A stretch of DNA of 64,000 nt. It comes from Streptomyces sp. TLI_146. Its GTDB lineage: Bacteria; Actinomycetota; Actinomycetes; Streptomycetales; Streptomycetaceae. The translations under genes were made by a program, and so were the position numbers. The stretch is taken from the NCBI RefSeq assembly GCF_002846415.1, contig NZ_PJMX01000001.1, forward strand, positions 1,550,001-1,614,000, written 5' to 3'. Position 1 is the stretch's first letter. Every line of letters starts with the position of its first letter. Of this stretch, positions 23,755 to 32,273 are shown piece by piece. The notes beneath the pieces were generated by a model that was given only the letters and a program-made list of their open reading frames with translations, did no database searches and had not been told where the DNA came from.

Positions 23755-26220
23755 TTGGCTCTCCGCACCGGCGCCCGCAGCCGCGCCGCCGACCGCACCC
23801 ATGCCCGGGCCCGTACCCCGATCAGGCGTCTAGCGGTGCTCGGCATCGCCCTGCTGACCGCCTCCGCGTCGCTGTCCCCGACGGCCTCGGCCGCGTCCGA
23901 CGACCGCGAGCACCACCCCTCCGGGGGCGGTCTGTCCGCCGTCATCCGGTACACCGAGTACGGCATCCCGCACATCCTCGCCGAGGACTACACCGACCTC
24001 GGCTTCGGCACCGGCTACGCCCAGGCGGCCGACCAGGTGTGCACCCTCGCCGACGGTTTCGTCACGCTGCGCGGGGAGCGGTCGAAGTGGTTCGGCCCGG
24101 ACGCGGCTCCCGACGGCTCGCTCTCCGCCGCCGCCAAGAACCTCTCCAGCGACCTGTACTTCACCTCGGTACGCGACTCCGGCACGGTCGGGAAACTCCT
24201 GGCCACCCCCGAGCCCACCGGGCCGAGCCACCAGTCGAAGGAGCTGATGCGCGGCTGGGCGGCGGGCTACAACGCCTGGCTGAAGCAGCATCGCATCACC
24301 GACCCCGCCTGTAAGGGCGCCGCCTGGGTGCGCCCGGTGACCGTCGTCGACGTGGCCGCGCGCGGCTTCGCGATATCCGTGCTCGGCGGGCAGGGGCGCG
24401 TCACCGACGGCATCACCGCCGCGCAGCCGCCGGCCGCCGCGTCCACGCCCACCGCGCCCGATCCCGCCTCCAGTGCGAAGGCGGCCGAGCGGCTGTTCGC
24501 CGCCGACCAGGCCGACATGGGCTCCAACGCCGTCGCCTTCAGCGGCGCCGCCACCGCCAACGGGCGCGGTCTGCTGCTCGGCAACCCGCACTACCCCTGG
24601 CACGGCGGCCGCCGCTTCTGGCAGATGCAGCAGACCATCCCCGGCGAGCTCAACGTGTCGGGCGCGGCCCTGCTCGGCACGCCGACCGTGAGCATCGGCT
24701 TCAACGACAAGGTGGCCTGGAGCCACACGGTCGCCACCGGCGTCACGCTCAACCTCCACCAGCTGACCCTCGACCCGGCCGACCCGACGGCGTACCTCGT
24801 GGACGGCACGTCGCAGCGCATGATCCGGCGCACGGTGACGGTCCCGGTGCGGGGCGGCGCGCCGGTGACGCGCACCCAGTGGTGGACGCGGTACGGGCCG
24901 GTGGTCACCGCGCTCGGCCCGTCGGTGCCGCTGCCCTGGTCCCGGACCACGGCGTTCGCGCTGAACGACCCCAACGCCCTCAATCTTCGCGCCGCCGACA
25001 CCGGTCTGGGCTTCTCCAAGGCGCGCGGCACCGACGACGTCCTCGCGTCGCTGCGCCGCACCCAGGGCCTGCCCTGGGTCAACACGGTGGCCGCCGACTC
25101 CCGGGGGCACTCCCTGTTCACCCAGTCGCAGGTGCTCCCCCGGATCACCGACGAGCTGGCCGCGCGCTGCTCGACCCCGCTGGGCAAGGCGCTCTACCCG
25201 GCGTCGGGGGTGGCCGTGCTCGACGGTTCGCGCGGCGACTGCGCCCTCGGCTCGGACCCGGACGCGGTCCAGGCCGGGGTCTTCGGGCCCGCCCGGATGC
25301 CGCTGCTCAAGGACGCCGCGTACGCCGAGAACTCCAACGACAGCGCCTGGCTGACCAACGCCGACCACCCGCTGACCGGTTACGAGCGGATCTTCGGCAC
25401 CCTCGGCACGCCGCGCTCGCTGCGCACGCGCGGCGCCGTCGAGGACGTCTCGGCGATGGCCGCGAAGGGCCGGCTCACCGTCGCCGACCTCCAGCGCCAG
25501 GAGTTCGCCGACCGGGCGCCCGCCGGGTACCTGGCGGCGGCCGACACGGCCAAGGCCTGCGCCGCGCTGCCGGGCGGCACCGCGACGGACAGCACCGGCA
25601 AGGCCGTCGACGTGTCCGCGGCGTGCGCGGTGCTGGCCCGCTGGGACCGTACGGTCGACGCCAGGAGCCGGGGCGCGCTGCTCTTCGACCGCTACTGGCG
25701 CAGGCTGACGGCGACGGTCCCGGCGGCCGAGCTGTGGAAGGTGCCGTTCTCCGCCGCCGACCCGGTGCACACACCGAACACCCTCAACACCGCCTCGCCC
25801 GGCGTCGGCCGGGCGCTCGCCGACGCGGTGGGCGAGCTGCGCGCGGCCGGCATCCCGCTCGACTCGGCGCTGGGCGACCACCAGTACGTGGTGCGCGACG
25901 GCAAGCGCCTGCCCGTCTCGGGCGGGACGGAGGCCCTCGGCATCTGGAACAAGGTGGAGGGGATCTGGGACCCGGCCGGCGGCTACACCGAAGTGTCCAC
26001 CGGATCCAGCCACATCCAGGCGGTCGGCTGGGACGGCGGCAGGTGCCCGGTCGCCCGCACCCTCCTGACGTACTCCCAGTCGGAGAACGTCCTCTCCCCG
26101 CACCACAGCGACCAGACGAAGCTCTACTCGCGGCAGCGCTGGGTCACCTCGCGCTTCTGCGAGCGGGACATCCGCTCCTCGCCCGCCCTGCGGGTCGTGA
26201 AGGTGCGCGAGCACGGCTGA
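23755..26220 (+). CDS. Secreted Ntn-hydrolase acylase (penicillin/aculeacin/AHL acylase family)
   Basis: An 821-residue exported precursor. I choose the TTG at 23755-23757 because GGGAGG lies 4 nt upstream. A signal peptide (RRLAVLGIALLTASASLSPTASA) is followed by the alpha chain, a spacer, and an autocatalytic site at Gly-Ser257 in DMGSNAVAFSG. Ser257 becomes the N-terminal nucleophile of the beta chain, as in aculeacin A acylase and the Streptomyces AhlM enzyme. The downstream core has LLGNPHYPWHG, ENSNDSAWL and the Asn near the C-terminus. Such enzymes deacylate cyclic lipopeptides or N-acyl-homoserine lactones outside the cell. Alone on its strand between paaK and a hairpin terminator, it gives no substrate clue. 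Confidence 0.88.
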   Translation: MALRTGARSRAADRTHARARTPIRRLAVLGIALLTASASLSPTASAASDDREHHPSGGGLSAVIRYTEYGIPHILAEDYTDLGFGTGYAQAADQVCTLADGFVTLRGERSKWFGPDAAPDGSLSAAAKNLSSDLYFTSVRDSGTVGKLLATPEPTGPSHQSKELMRGWAAGYNAWLKQHRITDPACKGAAWVRPVTVVDVAARGFAISVLGGQGRVTDGITAAQPPAAASTPTAPDPASSAKAAERLFAADQADMGSNAVAFSGAATANGRGLLLGNPHYPWHGGRRFWQMQQTIPGELNVSGAALLGTPTVSIGFNDKVAWSHTVATGVTLNLHQLTLDPADPTAYLVDGTSQRMIRRTVTVPVRGGAPVTRTQWWTRYGPVVTALGPSVPLPWSRTTAFALNDPNALNLRAADTGLGFSKARGTDDVLASLRRTQGLPWVNTVAADSRGHSLFTQSQVLPRITDELAARCSTPLGKALYPASGVAVLDGSRGDCALGSDPDAVQAGVFGPARMPLLKDAAYAENSNDSAWLTNADHPLTGYERIFGTLGTPRSLRTRGAVEDVSAMAAKGRLTVADLQRQEFADRAPAGYLAAADTAKACAALPGGTATDSTGKAVDVSAACAVLARWDRTVDARSRGALLFDRYWRRLTATVPAAELWKVPFSAADPVHTPNTLNTASPGVGRALADAVGELRAAGIPLDSALGDHQYVVRDGKRLPVSGGTEALGIWNKVEGIWDPAGGYTEVSTGSSHIQAVGWDGGRCPVARTLLTYSQSENVLSPHHSDQTKLYSRQRWVTSRFCERDIRSSPALRVVKVREHG

Positions 26221-26225
26221 CGTCC

Positions 26226-26254
26226 GCGCGGCCCGCCGTCGGGGCGGGCCGCGC
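26226..26254. terminator. Bidirectional hairpin terminator
   Basis: GCGCGGCCCGCC (26226-26237) pairs perfectly with 26243-26254 around the loop GTCGG. It fills the 42-bp gap between the convergent acylase and ECF41 sigma genes and serves both. Confidence 0.8.
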
Positions 26255-26262
26255 ACGGAGGT

Positions 26263-27156
26263 TCACGCCGGTACGTGGCCGAGCTTGTCGGGGTTGAGCA
26301 CCGCGTAGATCCCGTGGACGCGGCCGTCGCGGACGTCCAGCATCGTGATCTGGGAGCGGTCGTGCATCGAGGTCGACAGCGCGGGCGCACCGTTGACGTC
26401 GACCAACCGGGTGGCGCCGGTCGCGTACCGGCTGAGCAGGCCGGTGATGAAGGCGAGGACCTTGGCGCGGCCGATGACCGGTCGCAGGGCGGCGCGCACC
26501 CTGCCGCCGCCGTCGTTCCAGGCGACGACGTCCTCGCTGAGCAGATCGGTGAGAGCGCCGAGGTCGCCCTCCTGTGCGGCCTCAAGGAACCGCGTGAAGA
26601 GCTTCACATGGTCCTCCTCGGCGGGCGTGAACCGCTCGCGCCCGTCCGCCAGATGCTGTCCGGCCCGGCGCAGCAACTGGCGGCAGTGGGGGACGCTCGC
26701 CCCGAGGATGTCGGCGATCTCGTCGTACGGCAGCTCGAAGGCCTCGCGCAGGACGAACACGGCCCGCTCCGGCGGGGTCAGCCGCTCCATCAGGTGCACG
26801 GTGGCGAAGGCGACCGTGTCGCGCAGCTCGGCCGTGTCCATCGGCCCGAGCGCGCCGGTGGCGACCGGCTCGGGCAGCCACGGCCCGGTGTAGGCTTCAC
26901 GGGTCACCCGCGCCGAGCGCAACTGGTCCAGGGCGAGCCGCGAGACCATCTTGACCAGGAAGGCGCGGGGCACCCTGACCTCCTCCCGGTCGGTACCCAG
27001 CCAGCGCACACAGGCGTCCTGGACGACGTCCTCGGCGTCCCACATGGAGCCGAGGAACCGGTAGGCGAGCCCGAGCAGCATCGGCCGGTGCCGTTCGAAC
27101 TCGGCTGCCCCGTCCCCGTCCGCCGTCGTGTGCTGCTGATCCGCGGGCACTGCCAT
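26263..27156 (-). CDS. ECF41-family RNA polymerase sigma factor with fused SnoaL-like domain
   Basis: A 297-residue sigma factor (SigJ-like). Region 2 (residues 25-90, FLGSMWDAEDVVQDAC) and region 4 (120-172, LTPPERAVFVLREAFELPYDEIADILG) are standard. The fused C-terminal SnoaL-like domain carries all three ECF41 hallmark motifs: WLPEP at 93-97 in the linker, DGGGR at 215-219 and NPDKL at 288-292. In this group the extension replaces the anti-sigma factor and tunes activity from within. GGAAGAAGG precedes the ATG at 27154-27156. It lies 39 nt behind an epimerase gene on the same strand, as is usual since ECF41 sigmas control an adjacent oxidoreductase, epimerase or carboxymuconolactone decarboxylase gene. 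Confidence 0.93.
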   Translation of the reverse strand: MAVPADQQHTTADGDGAAEFERHRPMLLGLAYRFLGSMWDAEDVVQDACVRWLGTDREEVRVPRAFLVKMVSRLALDQLRSARVTREAYTGPWLPEPVATGALGPMDTAELRDTVAFATVHLMERLTPPERAVFVLREAFELPYDEIADILGASVPHCRQLLRRAGQHLADGRERFTPAEEDHVKLFTRFLEAAQEGDLGALTDLLSEDVVAWNDGGGRVRAALRPVIGRAKVLAFITGLLSRYATGATRLVDVNGAPALSTSMHDRSQITMLDVRDGRVHGIYAVLNPDKLGHVPA

Positions 27157-27195
27157 GGTCCTTCTTCCTCTCCCCGTCCCTGCGGCCGTCGCGGA

Positions 27196-28146
27196 TCACT
27201 TCGCCGCGGCCACCGCGCCATTCAACTCGACCGCCAGACCGGTGCGCCACGAGGTGTGGCGCGGCCGCCAGTCGAGGGTGAGCCGGGCACGCGCGTTGTC
27301 CGCGCCGCGCAGCCGTGTCAGATACGCCGCTCCCCAGCCGCCGACGGCGAGGCGCGCCACGAACGCGGGGAGCCGCTTCGGCGCCGGGGCGCCCAGGATC
27401 CGCGCCACCTCGGGCAGCCACACGCTCATCCGGGCCGGGTCGTTGTCGACGATGTTCAAGGCGCCGGTGGCGTTCTTGTCGAGGGCGGCGGCCACGGCCG
27501 TGGCCGCGTCGTGGGCGTGGGTGAAGGAGAAAGTGGCCGAACCCCCGCCCACCAGCGGCAACTTGCCGGCCCTGATCTGACGGACGAACTGCCCGTCGGT
27601 GTCGAACGCCGAGCCGGGACCGTAGAGGTGACCGAAGCGCAGCACGAGTCCGCCCGCGTCGTGGGTGCGCCGCTCCAGCTCGCGCAGGGCGTCGAGCGAG
27701 CGCCGGAACGGCTTGGGCGGCGCCTGCCACAGCGGGGTGTCCTCGTTGGCGAGGCTGTCGCCGTCCGGGTCGTAGGCGAAGGCGACGCTCTGGGCGATGA
27801 CCCGGCGCGCTCCCGCGCGGTGGGCCGCCTCGATCAGATTGCGGGTGCCCTCGGTGCGCAGCCGGTCGGTGAGGGCAAACTCCTGCCGCATTTTGCGGGG
27901 GTTGAGCTCGGCCGGAATCGCGGTGAGCAGGTGCACGACCGCGTCCGGGGCCGCCTCGCGCACGGCCCGGTCCAGGGCCGCGGCGTCCAGGGCGTCGGCC
28001 ACGACGGCCCGCGCCCCCGCCCGCTCCAGGAGGGCGGAGCGCCCGGCCGAGCGGGAGAGGCCGGTCACGTCATGGCCCACCGAGGCGAGCAGCGGGACCA
28101 GGGCCCGCCCGATGACTCCGGTGGCTCCGGCGACGAGTACACGCAT
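27196..28146 (-). CDS. NAD(P)-dependent epimerase/dehydratase family protein (ECF41 partner)
   Basis: A 316-residue extended short-chain dehydrogenase. The Rossmann motif GATGVIG is at residues 7-13 and a Ser/Tyr-like active-site region is around SVAFAYDPDGD, with FSFTHAHDAATAVAAAL typical of atypical SDRs. The usual YxxxK is not clear, so the chemistry is uncertain. It is the first gene of a two-gene operon with the ECF41 sigma factor and is preceded by a consensus ECF41 promoter (28212-28238), so it is very likely the direct target of that sigma factor. GGAGGGAC lies just before the ATG at 28144-28146. A perfect 12-bp hairpin sits in its leader. Confidence 0.87.
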   Translation of the reverse strand: MRVLVAGATGVIGRALVPLLASVGHDVTGLSRSAGRSALLERAGARAVVADALDAAALDRAVREAAPDAVVHLLTAIPAELNPRKMRQEFALTDRLRTEGTRNLIEAAHRAGARRVIAQSVAFAYDPDGDSLANEDTPLWQAPPKPFRRSLDALRELERRTHDAGGLVLRFGHLYGPGSAFDTDGQFVRQIRAGKLPLVGGGSATFSFTHAHDAATAVAAALDKNATGALNIVDNDPARMSVWLPEVARILGAPAPKRLPAFVARLAVGGWGAAYLTRLRGADNARARLTLDWRPRHTSWRTGLAVELNGAVAAAK

Positions 28147-28168
28147 GGGGGTCCCTCCTGAGGTCGGT

Positions 28169-28197
28169 CCTCCGGGGCCGGTGCACGGCCCCGGAGG
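28169..28197 (-). terminator. Strong hairpin in the epimerase leader (attenuator or terminator)
   Basis: CCTCCGGGGCCG (28169-28180) and CGGCCCCGGAGG (28186-28197) pair perfectly around the 5-nt loop GTGCA. On the minus strand it lies after the gene ending at 28284 and so could terminate that transcript, but it is also downstream of the predicted ECF41 promoter and inside the epimerase 5' leader, 23 nt before the start codon. Confidence 0.7.
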
Positions 28198-28211
28198 AGG
28201 TTCGGCATCAG

Positions 28212-28238
28212 GACGGGCGAGCCCCGCCGCGCGTGACA
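28212..28238 (-). promoter_or_regulatory. Predicted ECF41-type promoter (TGTCACG-N16-CGTC)
   Basis: Read on the minus strand, TGTCACG at 28232-28238 and CGTC at 28212-28215 are exactly 16 nt apart, the spacing and near-exact sequence (TGTCACA-N16-CGTC) known for ECF41 promoters. It faces the epimerase-sigma operon. A perfect palindrome GTCACC-GAA-GGTGAC abuts its upstream edge at 28239-28253 and could be an extra operator. Confidence 0.75.
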
Positions 28239-28283
28239 GTCACCGAAGGTGACGTGGGTCACGGCACCACGGCGAAGGGCCGC

Positions 28284-29843
28284 TCACATCGCCCGCTCGT
28301 GCCCCTCCCAGTACGGCTCGCGCAGCCGCCGCTTGTAGAGCTTGCCGTTGGGGTCGCGCGGCATGGCGGCGATGAAGTCGACGGACTTGGGCCGCTTGTA
28401 GCCCGCGAGCCGCTCCTCGCAGTGGGCGAGGATGTCGGCGGCGAGCGCGTCCCCCGGCTCGTGCCCGGGCGCCGCCTCGACGACCGCCTTGACCTCCTCG
28501 CCCCAGTCCGCGTGCGGAATGCCGAACGCGGCGGCGTCGGCGACCGCCGGGTGGGTGAGGAGCGCGGCCTCGATCTCGGCCGGGTAGATGTTGACCCCGC
28601 CCGAGATGATCATGTCGATCTTGCGGTCGCGCAGGAAGAGGTAGCCGTCCTCGTCGAGGTAGCCGAGGTCGCCCACGGTGAAGAAGTCCCCGATGCGGTT
28701 CTTGCGCGTCTTGGTCTCGTCCTTGTGGTAACTGAAGCCGCCCGTCGACATCTTCATGTAGACGGTGCCCAACTGGCCGGGGGGCAGCCGCTCGCCGTCG
28801 TCGTCGAAGACGGCGAGTTCGCTGATGGGCCATGCCCTGCCGACCGTGCCCGGCTTCTTGAGCCAGTCCTCGGCGGTGGCGAACGCCCCGCCGCCCTCGC
28901 TCGCCGCGTAGTACTCCTCCACACAGCTCCCCCACCACTCGATCATCGCCCGTTTCACATGGTCGGGGCAGGGGGCCGCGCCGTGGATGGCGTGCCGCAG
29001 CGAGCTCACGTCGTACCGCGCCCTGACCTCATCGGGCAGGGCGAGGAGCCGGTGGAACTGGGTCGGCACCATGTGCGTATGGGTGCAGCGGTACGCGTCG
29101 ATCAGACGCAGCATCTCCTCGGGCGTCCACTTGTCCATCAGGACCAGCGGGTGCCCGATGTGCAGGGACGCGCCCGCGAACTGGAGCACGGCCGTGTGGT
29201 AGAGCGGCGAGCAGACCAGATGGACGTTGTCGTCGAACGGCTTGATGCCGAAGATGCCCAGGAAGCCGCCGAGGTAGGACTCCTCGGGGAGCTTGCCGGA
29301 GAGCGGGCGCCGGATGCCGCGCGGGCGGCCGGTGGTGCCCGAGGTGTAGTTCATCACCCAGCCGAGGGTGCGGCCCTCGGGCACGGACGCGGACTGCCCG
29401 TCGAGGAGTTGGCCGTACGGGCGGAATCCCGCCACCTCGCCCACCGCGTACCGGTGGCTGCCCGCCAGCTTCGCCTCGTCGGCGGCCGCGGTCGCCGCGT
29501 CCGCGAACCGCTCGTGGGCGATGAGGACCTTGGCGCCGGAGTCGGCGACGATCCACGCGATCTCGGGCCCGACCAGGTGGTGGTTGACGGGCACGAGATA
29601 GAACCCGGCCTGGGACGCGGCCAGATACGCGGTGAAGAACTCGACCCCGTTGGGCAGGACGACGGCGAACGCGTCGCCCCGTTCGAGTCCGGCCGCCCGC
29701 AGCCCGTGCACCAGCTGGTTGACGGCGCCGTGCAGCCGGCCCGCCGTCCAGTGCTCGCCGTCCGGCGCGGTGAGCACCACGCGGTCGGGGTCGGCTGCGG
29801 CCTGCGCCCAGAACCCGTTGGGCGGCTGCGCGGAGTCGCTCAT
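28284..29843 (-). CDS. Acyl-CoA synthetase (AMP-dependent, FadD family)
   Basis: A 519-residue adenylate-forming acyl-CoA ligase. The ATG at 29841-29843 overlaps the stop of the nitronate monooxygenase-like gene (ATGA), so the two are coupled. It has MNYTSGTTGRPRG as the P-loop, EYYAASEGGG, GDLGYLDEDGYLFLRDRKIDMIISGGVNIYPAEIE and the C-terminal catalytic Lys in DPNGKLYKRRL. The insertion RRPLSGKLPEES after the P-loop is as in mycobacterial long-chain FadD proteins. It should activate a carboxylic acid to its CoA ester. The operon starts at the divergent promoter near 30993 with the shared palindrome, tying it to the FadD19-like block. The substrate is unknown. Confidence 0.87.
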   Translation of the reverse strand: MSDSAQPPNGFWAQAAADPDRVVLTAPDGEHWTAGRLHGAVNQLVHGLRAAGLERGDAFAVVLPNGVEFFTAYLAASQAGFYLVPVNHHLVGPEIAWIVADSGAKVLIAHERFADAATAAADEAKLAGSHRYAVGEVAGFRPYGQLLDGQSASVPEGRTLGWVMNYTSGTTGRPRGIRRPLSGKLPEESYLGGFLGIFGIKPFDDNVHLVCSPLYHTAVLQFAGASLHIGHPLVLMDKWTPEEMLRLIDAYRCTHTHMVPTQFHRLLALPDEVRARYDVSSLRHAIHGAAPCPDHVKRAMIEWWGSCVEEYYAASEGGGAFATAEDWLKKPGTVGRAWPISELAVFDDDGERLPPGQLGTVYMKMSTGGFSYHKDETKTRKNRIGDFFTVGDLGYLDEDGYLFLRDRKIDMIISGGVNIYPAEIEAALLTHPAVADAAAFGIPHADWGEEVKAVVEAAPGHEPGDALAADILAHCEERLAGYKRPKSVDFIAAMPRDPNGKLYKRRLREPYWEGHERAM

Positions 29844-30949
29844 GACCCGCTCCTCTTGGCGATACGGCTGATGCGGTCGACGGCCTGCTCGAAGCCGCGG
29901 GTGAGGTCGTCGAAGACCTCCTGGACGCTGCGTTCGGAGTTCATCCGGCCGACGATCTGGCCGACGGGCGTGCCGAGCAGCGGCGCGACCTCGTACTTCT
30001 GGATCCGCGACAGCGCCTCGGCGACCAGCAGTCCTTGCAGGGGCATGGGCAGGGTGCCCGGGCCGCTGGGGTCGTCCCAGGCGTCGGTCCACTCGGTGCG
30101 CAGCTGGCGGGCGGGCTTGCCGGTGAGGGCGCGCGAGCGGACGGTGTCGCCGGAGCCCGCGGCGAGGAGCTTGCGGGTGAGCGCGCGCGAGTGCAGGTCG
30201 GCCTCGGTGGTGGTGAGCCAGAGGGAGCCGAGCCAGACGCCCTGGGCGCCGAGGGCGAGTCCGGCGGCCACCTGGGCGCCGCTGCCGATGCCTCCGGCGG
30301 CGAGCACGGGCAGCGGTCCGACCGCGTCGACGACTTCGGGCACCAGCACCATGGAGGCGATCTCGCCGGTGTGTCCGCCGGCTTCGTAGCCCTGGGCGAC
30401 GACGATGTCGATGCCCGCCTCGGCGTGGTGGCGGGCGTGCTTGGCGCTGCCAGCGAGGGCGGCGACCAGGACCCCGTTGGCGTGGGCCCGGTCGACGACG
30501 TCGGCGGGCGGGGAGCCGAGCGCGTTGGCGAGCAGGGCGATCGGGTAGTCGAAGGCGACGTCGAGCTGGTTGCGGGCGACCTGCTCCATCCATCCGGTGA
30601 TCCGCCAGCCGGAAGCCTCGCCGTCGGCGAGCTCGGGCACACCGTGCTTGGCGAGCGTCTCGCGGACGAACTGCCGGTGCCCCTCGGGGATCATCGCCTC
30701 GACGTCGGCCTCGGTGACGCCCTCCACCTTCCGCGCGGGCATGACGACGTCGAGCCCGTAGGGCAGCCCGTCGGTGTGGTCCTGCATCCAGTCGAGGTCG
30801 CGCGCGAGGTCGTCGGGGGCGGTGTAGCGGACCGCGCCGAGCACGCCGAACCCGCCGGCCCGGGTGATGGCGGCGGCCACCGCCGGGAACGGCGTGAAGC
30901 CGAAGATGGCGTGCTCCACTCCCAGTCTTCTGCTCAGCTCCGTCTGCAT
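29840..30949 (-). CDS. Nitronate monooxygenase-like flavoprotein
   Basis: A 369-residue FMN-dependent TIM-barrel protein of the nitronate monooxygenase (2-nitropropane dioxygenase) family. Marks are the N-terminal FGFTPFPAVAAAITRAGGFGVLG, the family motif VAQGYEAGGHTGEI with the active-site His, and VLAAGGIGSGAQVAAGLALGAQGVWLGS for FMN phosphate binding. A homologue (Rv3553) lies in the mycobacterial cholesterol regulon, where its role may be reduction or oxidation of a CoA-bound intermediate rather than nitronate removal. It is the first gene of a two-gene operon with an acyl-CoA synthetase. The ATG at 30947-30949 has only a weak ribosome site. Confidence 0.85.
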   Translation of the reverse strand: MQTELSRRLGVEHAIFGFTPFPAVAAAITRAGGFGVLGAVRYTAPDDLARDLDWMQDHTDGLPYGLDVVMPARKVEGVTEADVEAMIPEGHRQFVRETLAKHGVPELADGEASGWRITGWMEQVARNQLDVAFDYPIALLANALGSPPADVVDRAHANGVLVAALAGSAKHARHHAEAGIDIVVAQGYEAGGHTGEIASMVLVPEVVDAVGPLPVLAAGGIGSGAQVAAGLALGAQGVWLGSLWLTTTEADLHSRALTRKLLAAGSGDTVRSRALTGKPARQLRTEWTDAWDDPSGPGTLPMPLQGLLVAEALSRIQKYEVAPLLGTPVGQIVGRMNSERSVQEVFDDLTRGFEQAVDRISRIAKRSGS

Positions 30950-30992
30950 GGGGCGCAGGATGCCGCAGCCCGGCCGACGAGGGAAGAGATTT

Positions 30993-31009
30993 TCTGATGC
31001 TGCGTCAGA
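30993..31009. promoter_or_regulatory. Palindromic operator TCTGAT-N5-GTCAGA (copy 2)
   Basis: This matches the 19395-19411 operator (TCTGAC-N5-GTCAGA) with one changed arm base. It lies in an AT-rich stretch of the 121-bp divergent gap between the nitronate monooxygenase-like gene and the serine hydrolase gene. The same regulator probably binds both. Confidence 0.65.
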
Positions 31010-31070
31010 TTATTTGCCGCGTCGGTTTCTTTACGCGGCGGGCGCACCCGGGCCCCTTAAAGTGGCGGCC

Positions 31071-32264
31071 ATGATCCGGGGCGACGGGACGGGAGCCGTG
31101 CTGAGGTACGGCACCGCCGAGGAGGCCGGGCTGCTGCCGGGGCCGCTGGGCGAGCTCGTCGCCGTGGCCGAGCGGTTCCTGGGGCCGTCGCCGGTCCACC
31201 CCTGGTACGCGGGCGCGGTGGTGCTGGCCGGGCGCGGCTCGACGGTGGCGCTGCACCACGCCGTCGGCACGGCGGTGCGCTACTCGGCGTACGACGAGCG
31301 GACGGACACCGGCGTCGAACTCCCACCCGGGCAGCGGATCCCGATGACCCGGGACACGGTCTTCGACCTCGCCTCCGTCTCCAAGCTGTTCACCTCGCTC
31401 CTGGCGGTGCGGCAGATCGAGCGGGGCGCGCTGGAGCTGGAGGCCGAGGCGGCCGTGTATCTGCCGGAGTTCGCGGCGGCGGGCAAGGAGGCCGTCACCG
31501 TACGCCAGTTGCTCACCCACACCTCGGGACTGCGCGCCTGGCTTCCGCTGTACGACGAGCCGACGTACGAGGGGAAGCTGAGGCTGCTGTGGGAGGAGCG
31601 GCCCGAGCGGCCGCCGGGGAGCGCGTACCGCTACTCCGACCTCAATCTCCTCACGCTTCAACTGCTCTTGGAACGGATCACCGCTCGCACTCTGGATACC
31701 CTGCTCCACGACGAGATCACTGCTCCACTCGGGATGCACCGCACTCGCTACAACCCGCCCGCCTCCTGGCGCTCCGGGATCGCCGCGACCGAGGACGCCC
31801 GAAAGCCCTGGTCGGGGCTTGACCGGGGGCTGGTGTGGGGCCAGGTGCACGACGAGAACGCGTTCGCGCTCGGCGGGGTCGCGGGGCACGCCGGGGTGTT
31901 CTCGACCGCCTGGGACCTCGCGGTCCTCGCCCGCACGCTCCTGAACGGCGGCGTATACGGCCCCGCCCGCATCCTGCGCCCCGCCTCCGTCGAACTCCTC
32001 TTCACCGATGCCAACACCGCCTTCCCGGGCGACGCGCACGGCCTCGGCTTCGAGCTGGACCAGCACTGGTACATGGGCGTGCTCGCCTCCCCGCGCACGG
32101 CGGGCCACACCGGTTTCACCGGCACCAGCCTCGTCATCGCCCCGGACACCGGCACGTTCCTGGCCGTGCTCGCCAACTCCGTTCATCCGGTGCGGAGTTG
32201 GCGCTCCGGCTCGGCGCCGCGCAGGGCCCTGGCCGACGCCCTGGCCCGGGCGATCGCGCGCTGA
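31071..32264 (+). CDS. Serine hydrolase of the beta-lactamase (class C) family
   Basis: A 397-residue enzyme with the three active-site elements of class C beta-lactamase-like hydrolases: SVSK (Ser102-Lys105) in FDLASVSKLFTSLL, the Tyr motif as Y188-S-D, and HTG in GHTGFTG in place of KTG. The ATG at 31071 gives no signal peptide, so it is probably cytoplasmic and more likely an esterase than a penicillin-binding protein. It shares a divergent promoter region and the palindrome at 30993-31009 with the acyl-CoA genes, and related esterases (LipE/LipL-like) occur in mycobacterial lipid catabolism. It is convergent with the FAD oxidoreductase only 9 bp away. Confidence 0.85.
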   Translation: MIRGDGTGAVLRYGTAEEAGLLPGPLGELVAVAERFLGPSPVHPWYAGAVVLAGRGSTVALHHAVGTAVRYSAYDERTDTGVELPPGQRIPMTRDTVFDLASVSKLFTSLLAVRQIERGALELEAEAAVYLPEFAAAGKEAVTVRQLLTHTSGLRAWLPLYDEPTYEGKLRLLWEERPERPPGSAYRYSDLNLLTLQLLLERITARTLDTLLHDEITAPLGMHRTRYNPPASWRSGIAATEDARKPWSGLDRGLVWGQVHDENAFALGGVAGHAGVFSTAWDLAVLARTLLNGGVYGPARILRPASVELLFTDANTAFPGDAHGLGFELDQHWYMGVLASPRTAGHTGFTGTSLVIAPDTGTFLAVLANSVHPVRSWRSGSAPRRALADALARAIAR

Positions 32265-32273
32265 CGGCCGGTC

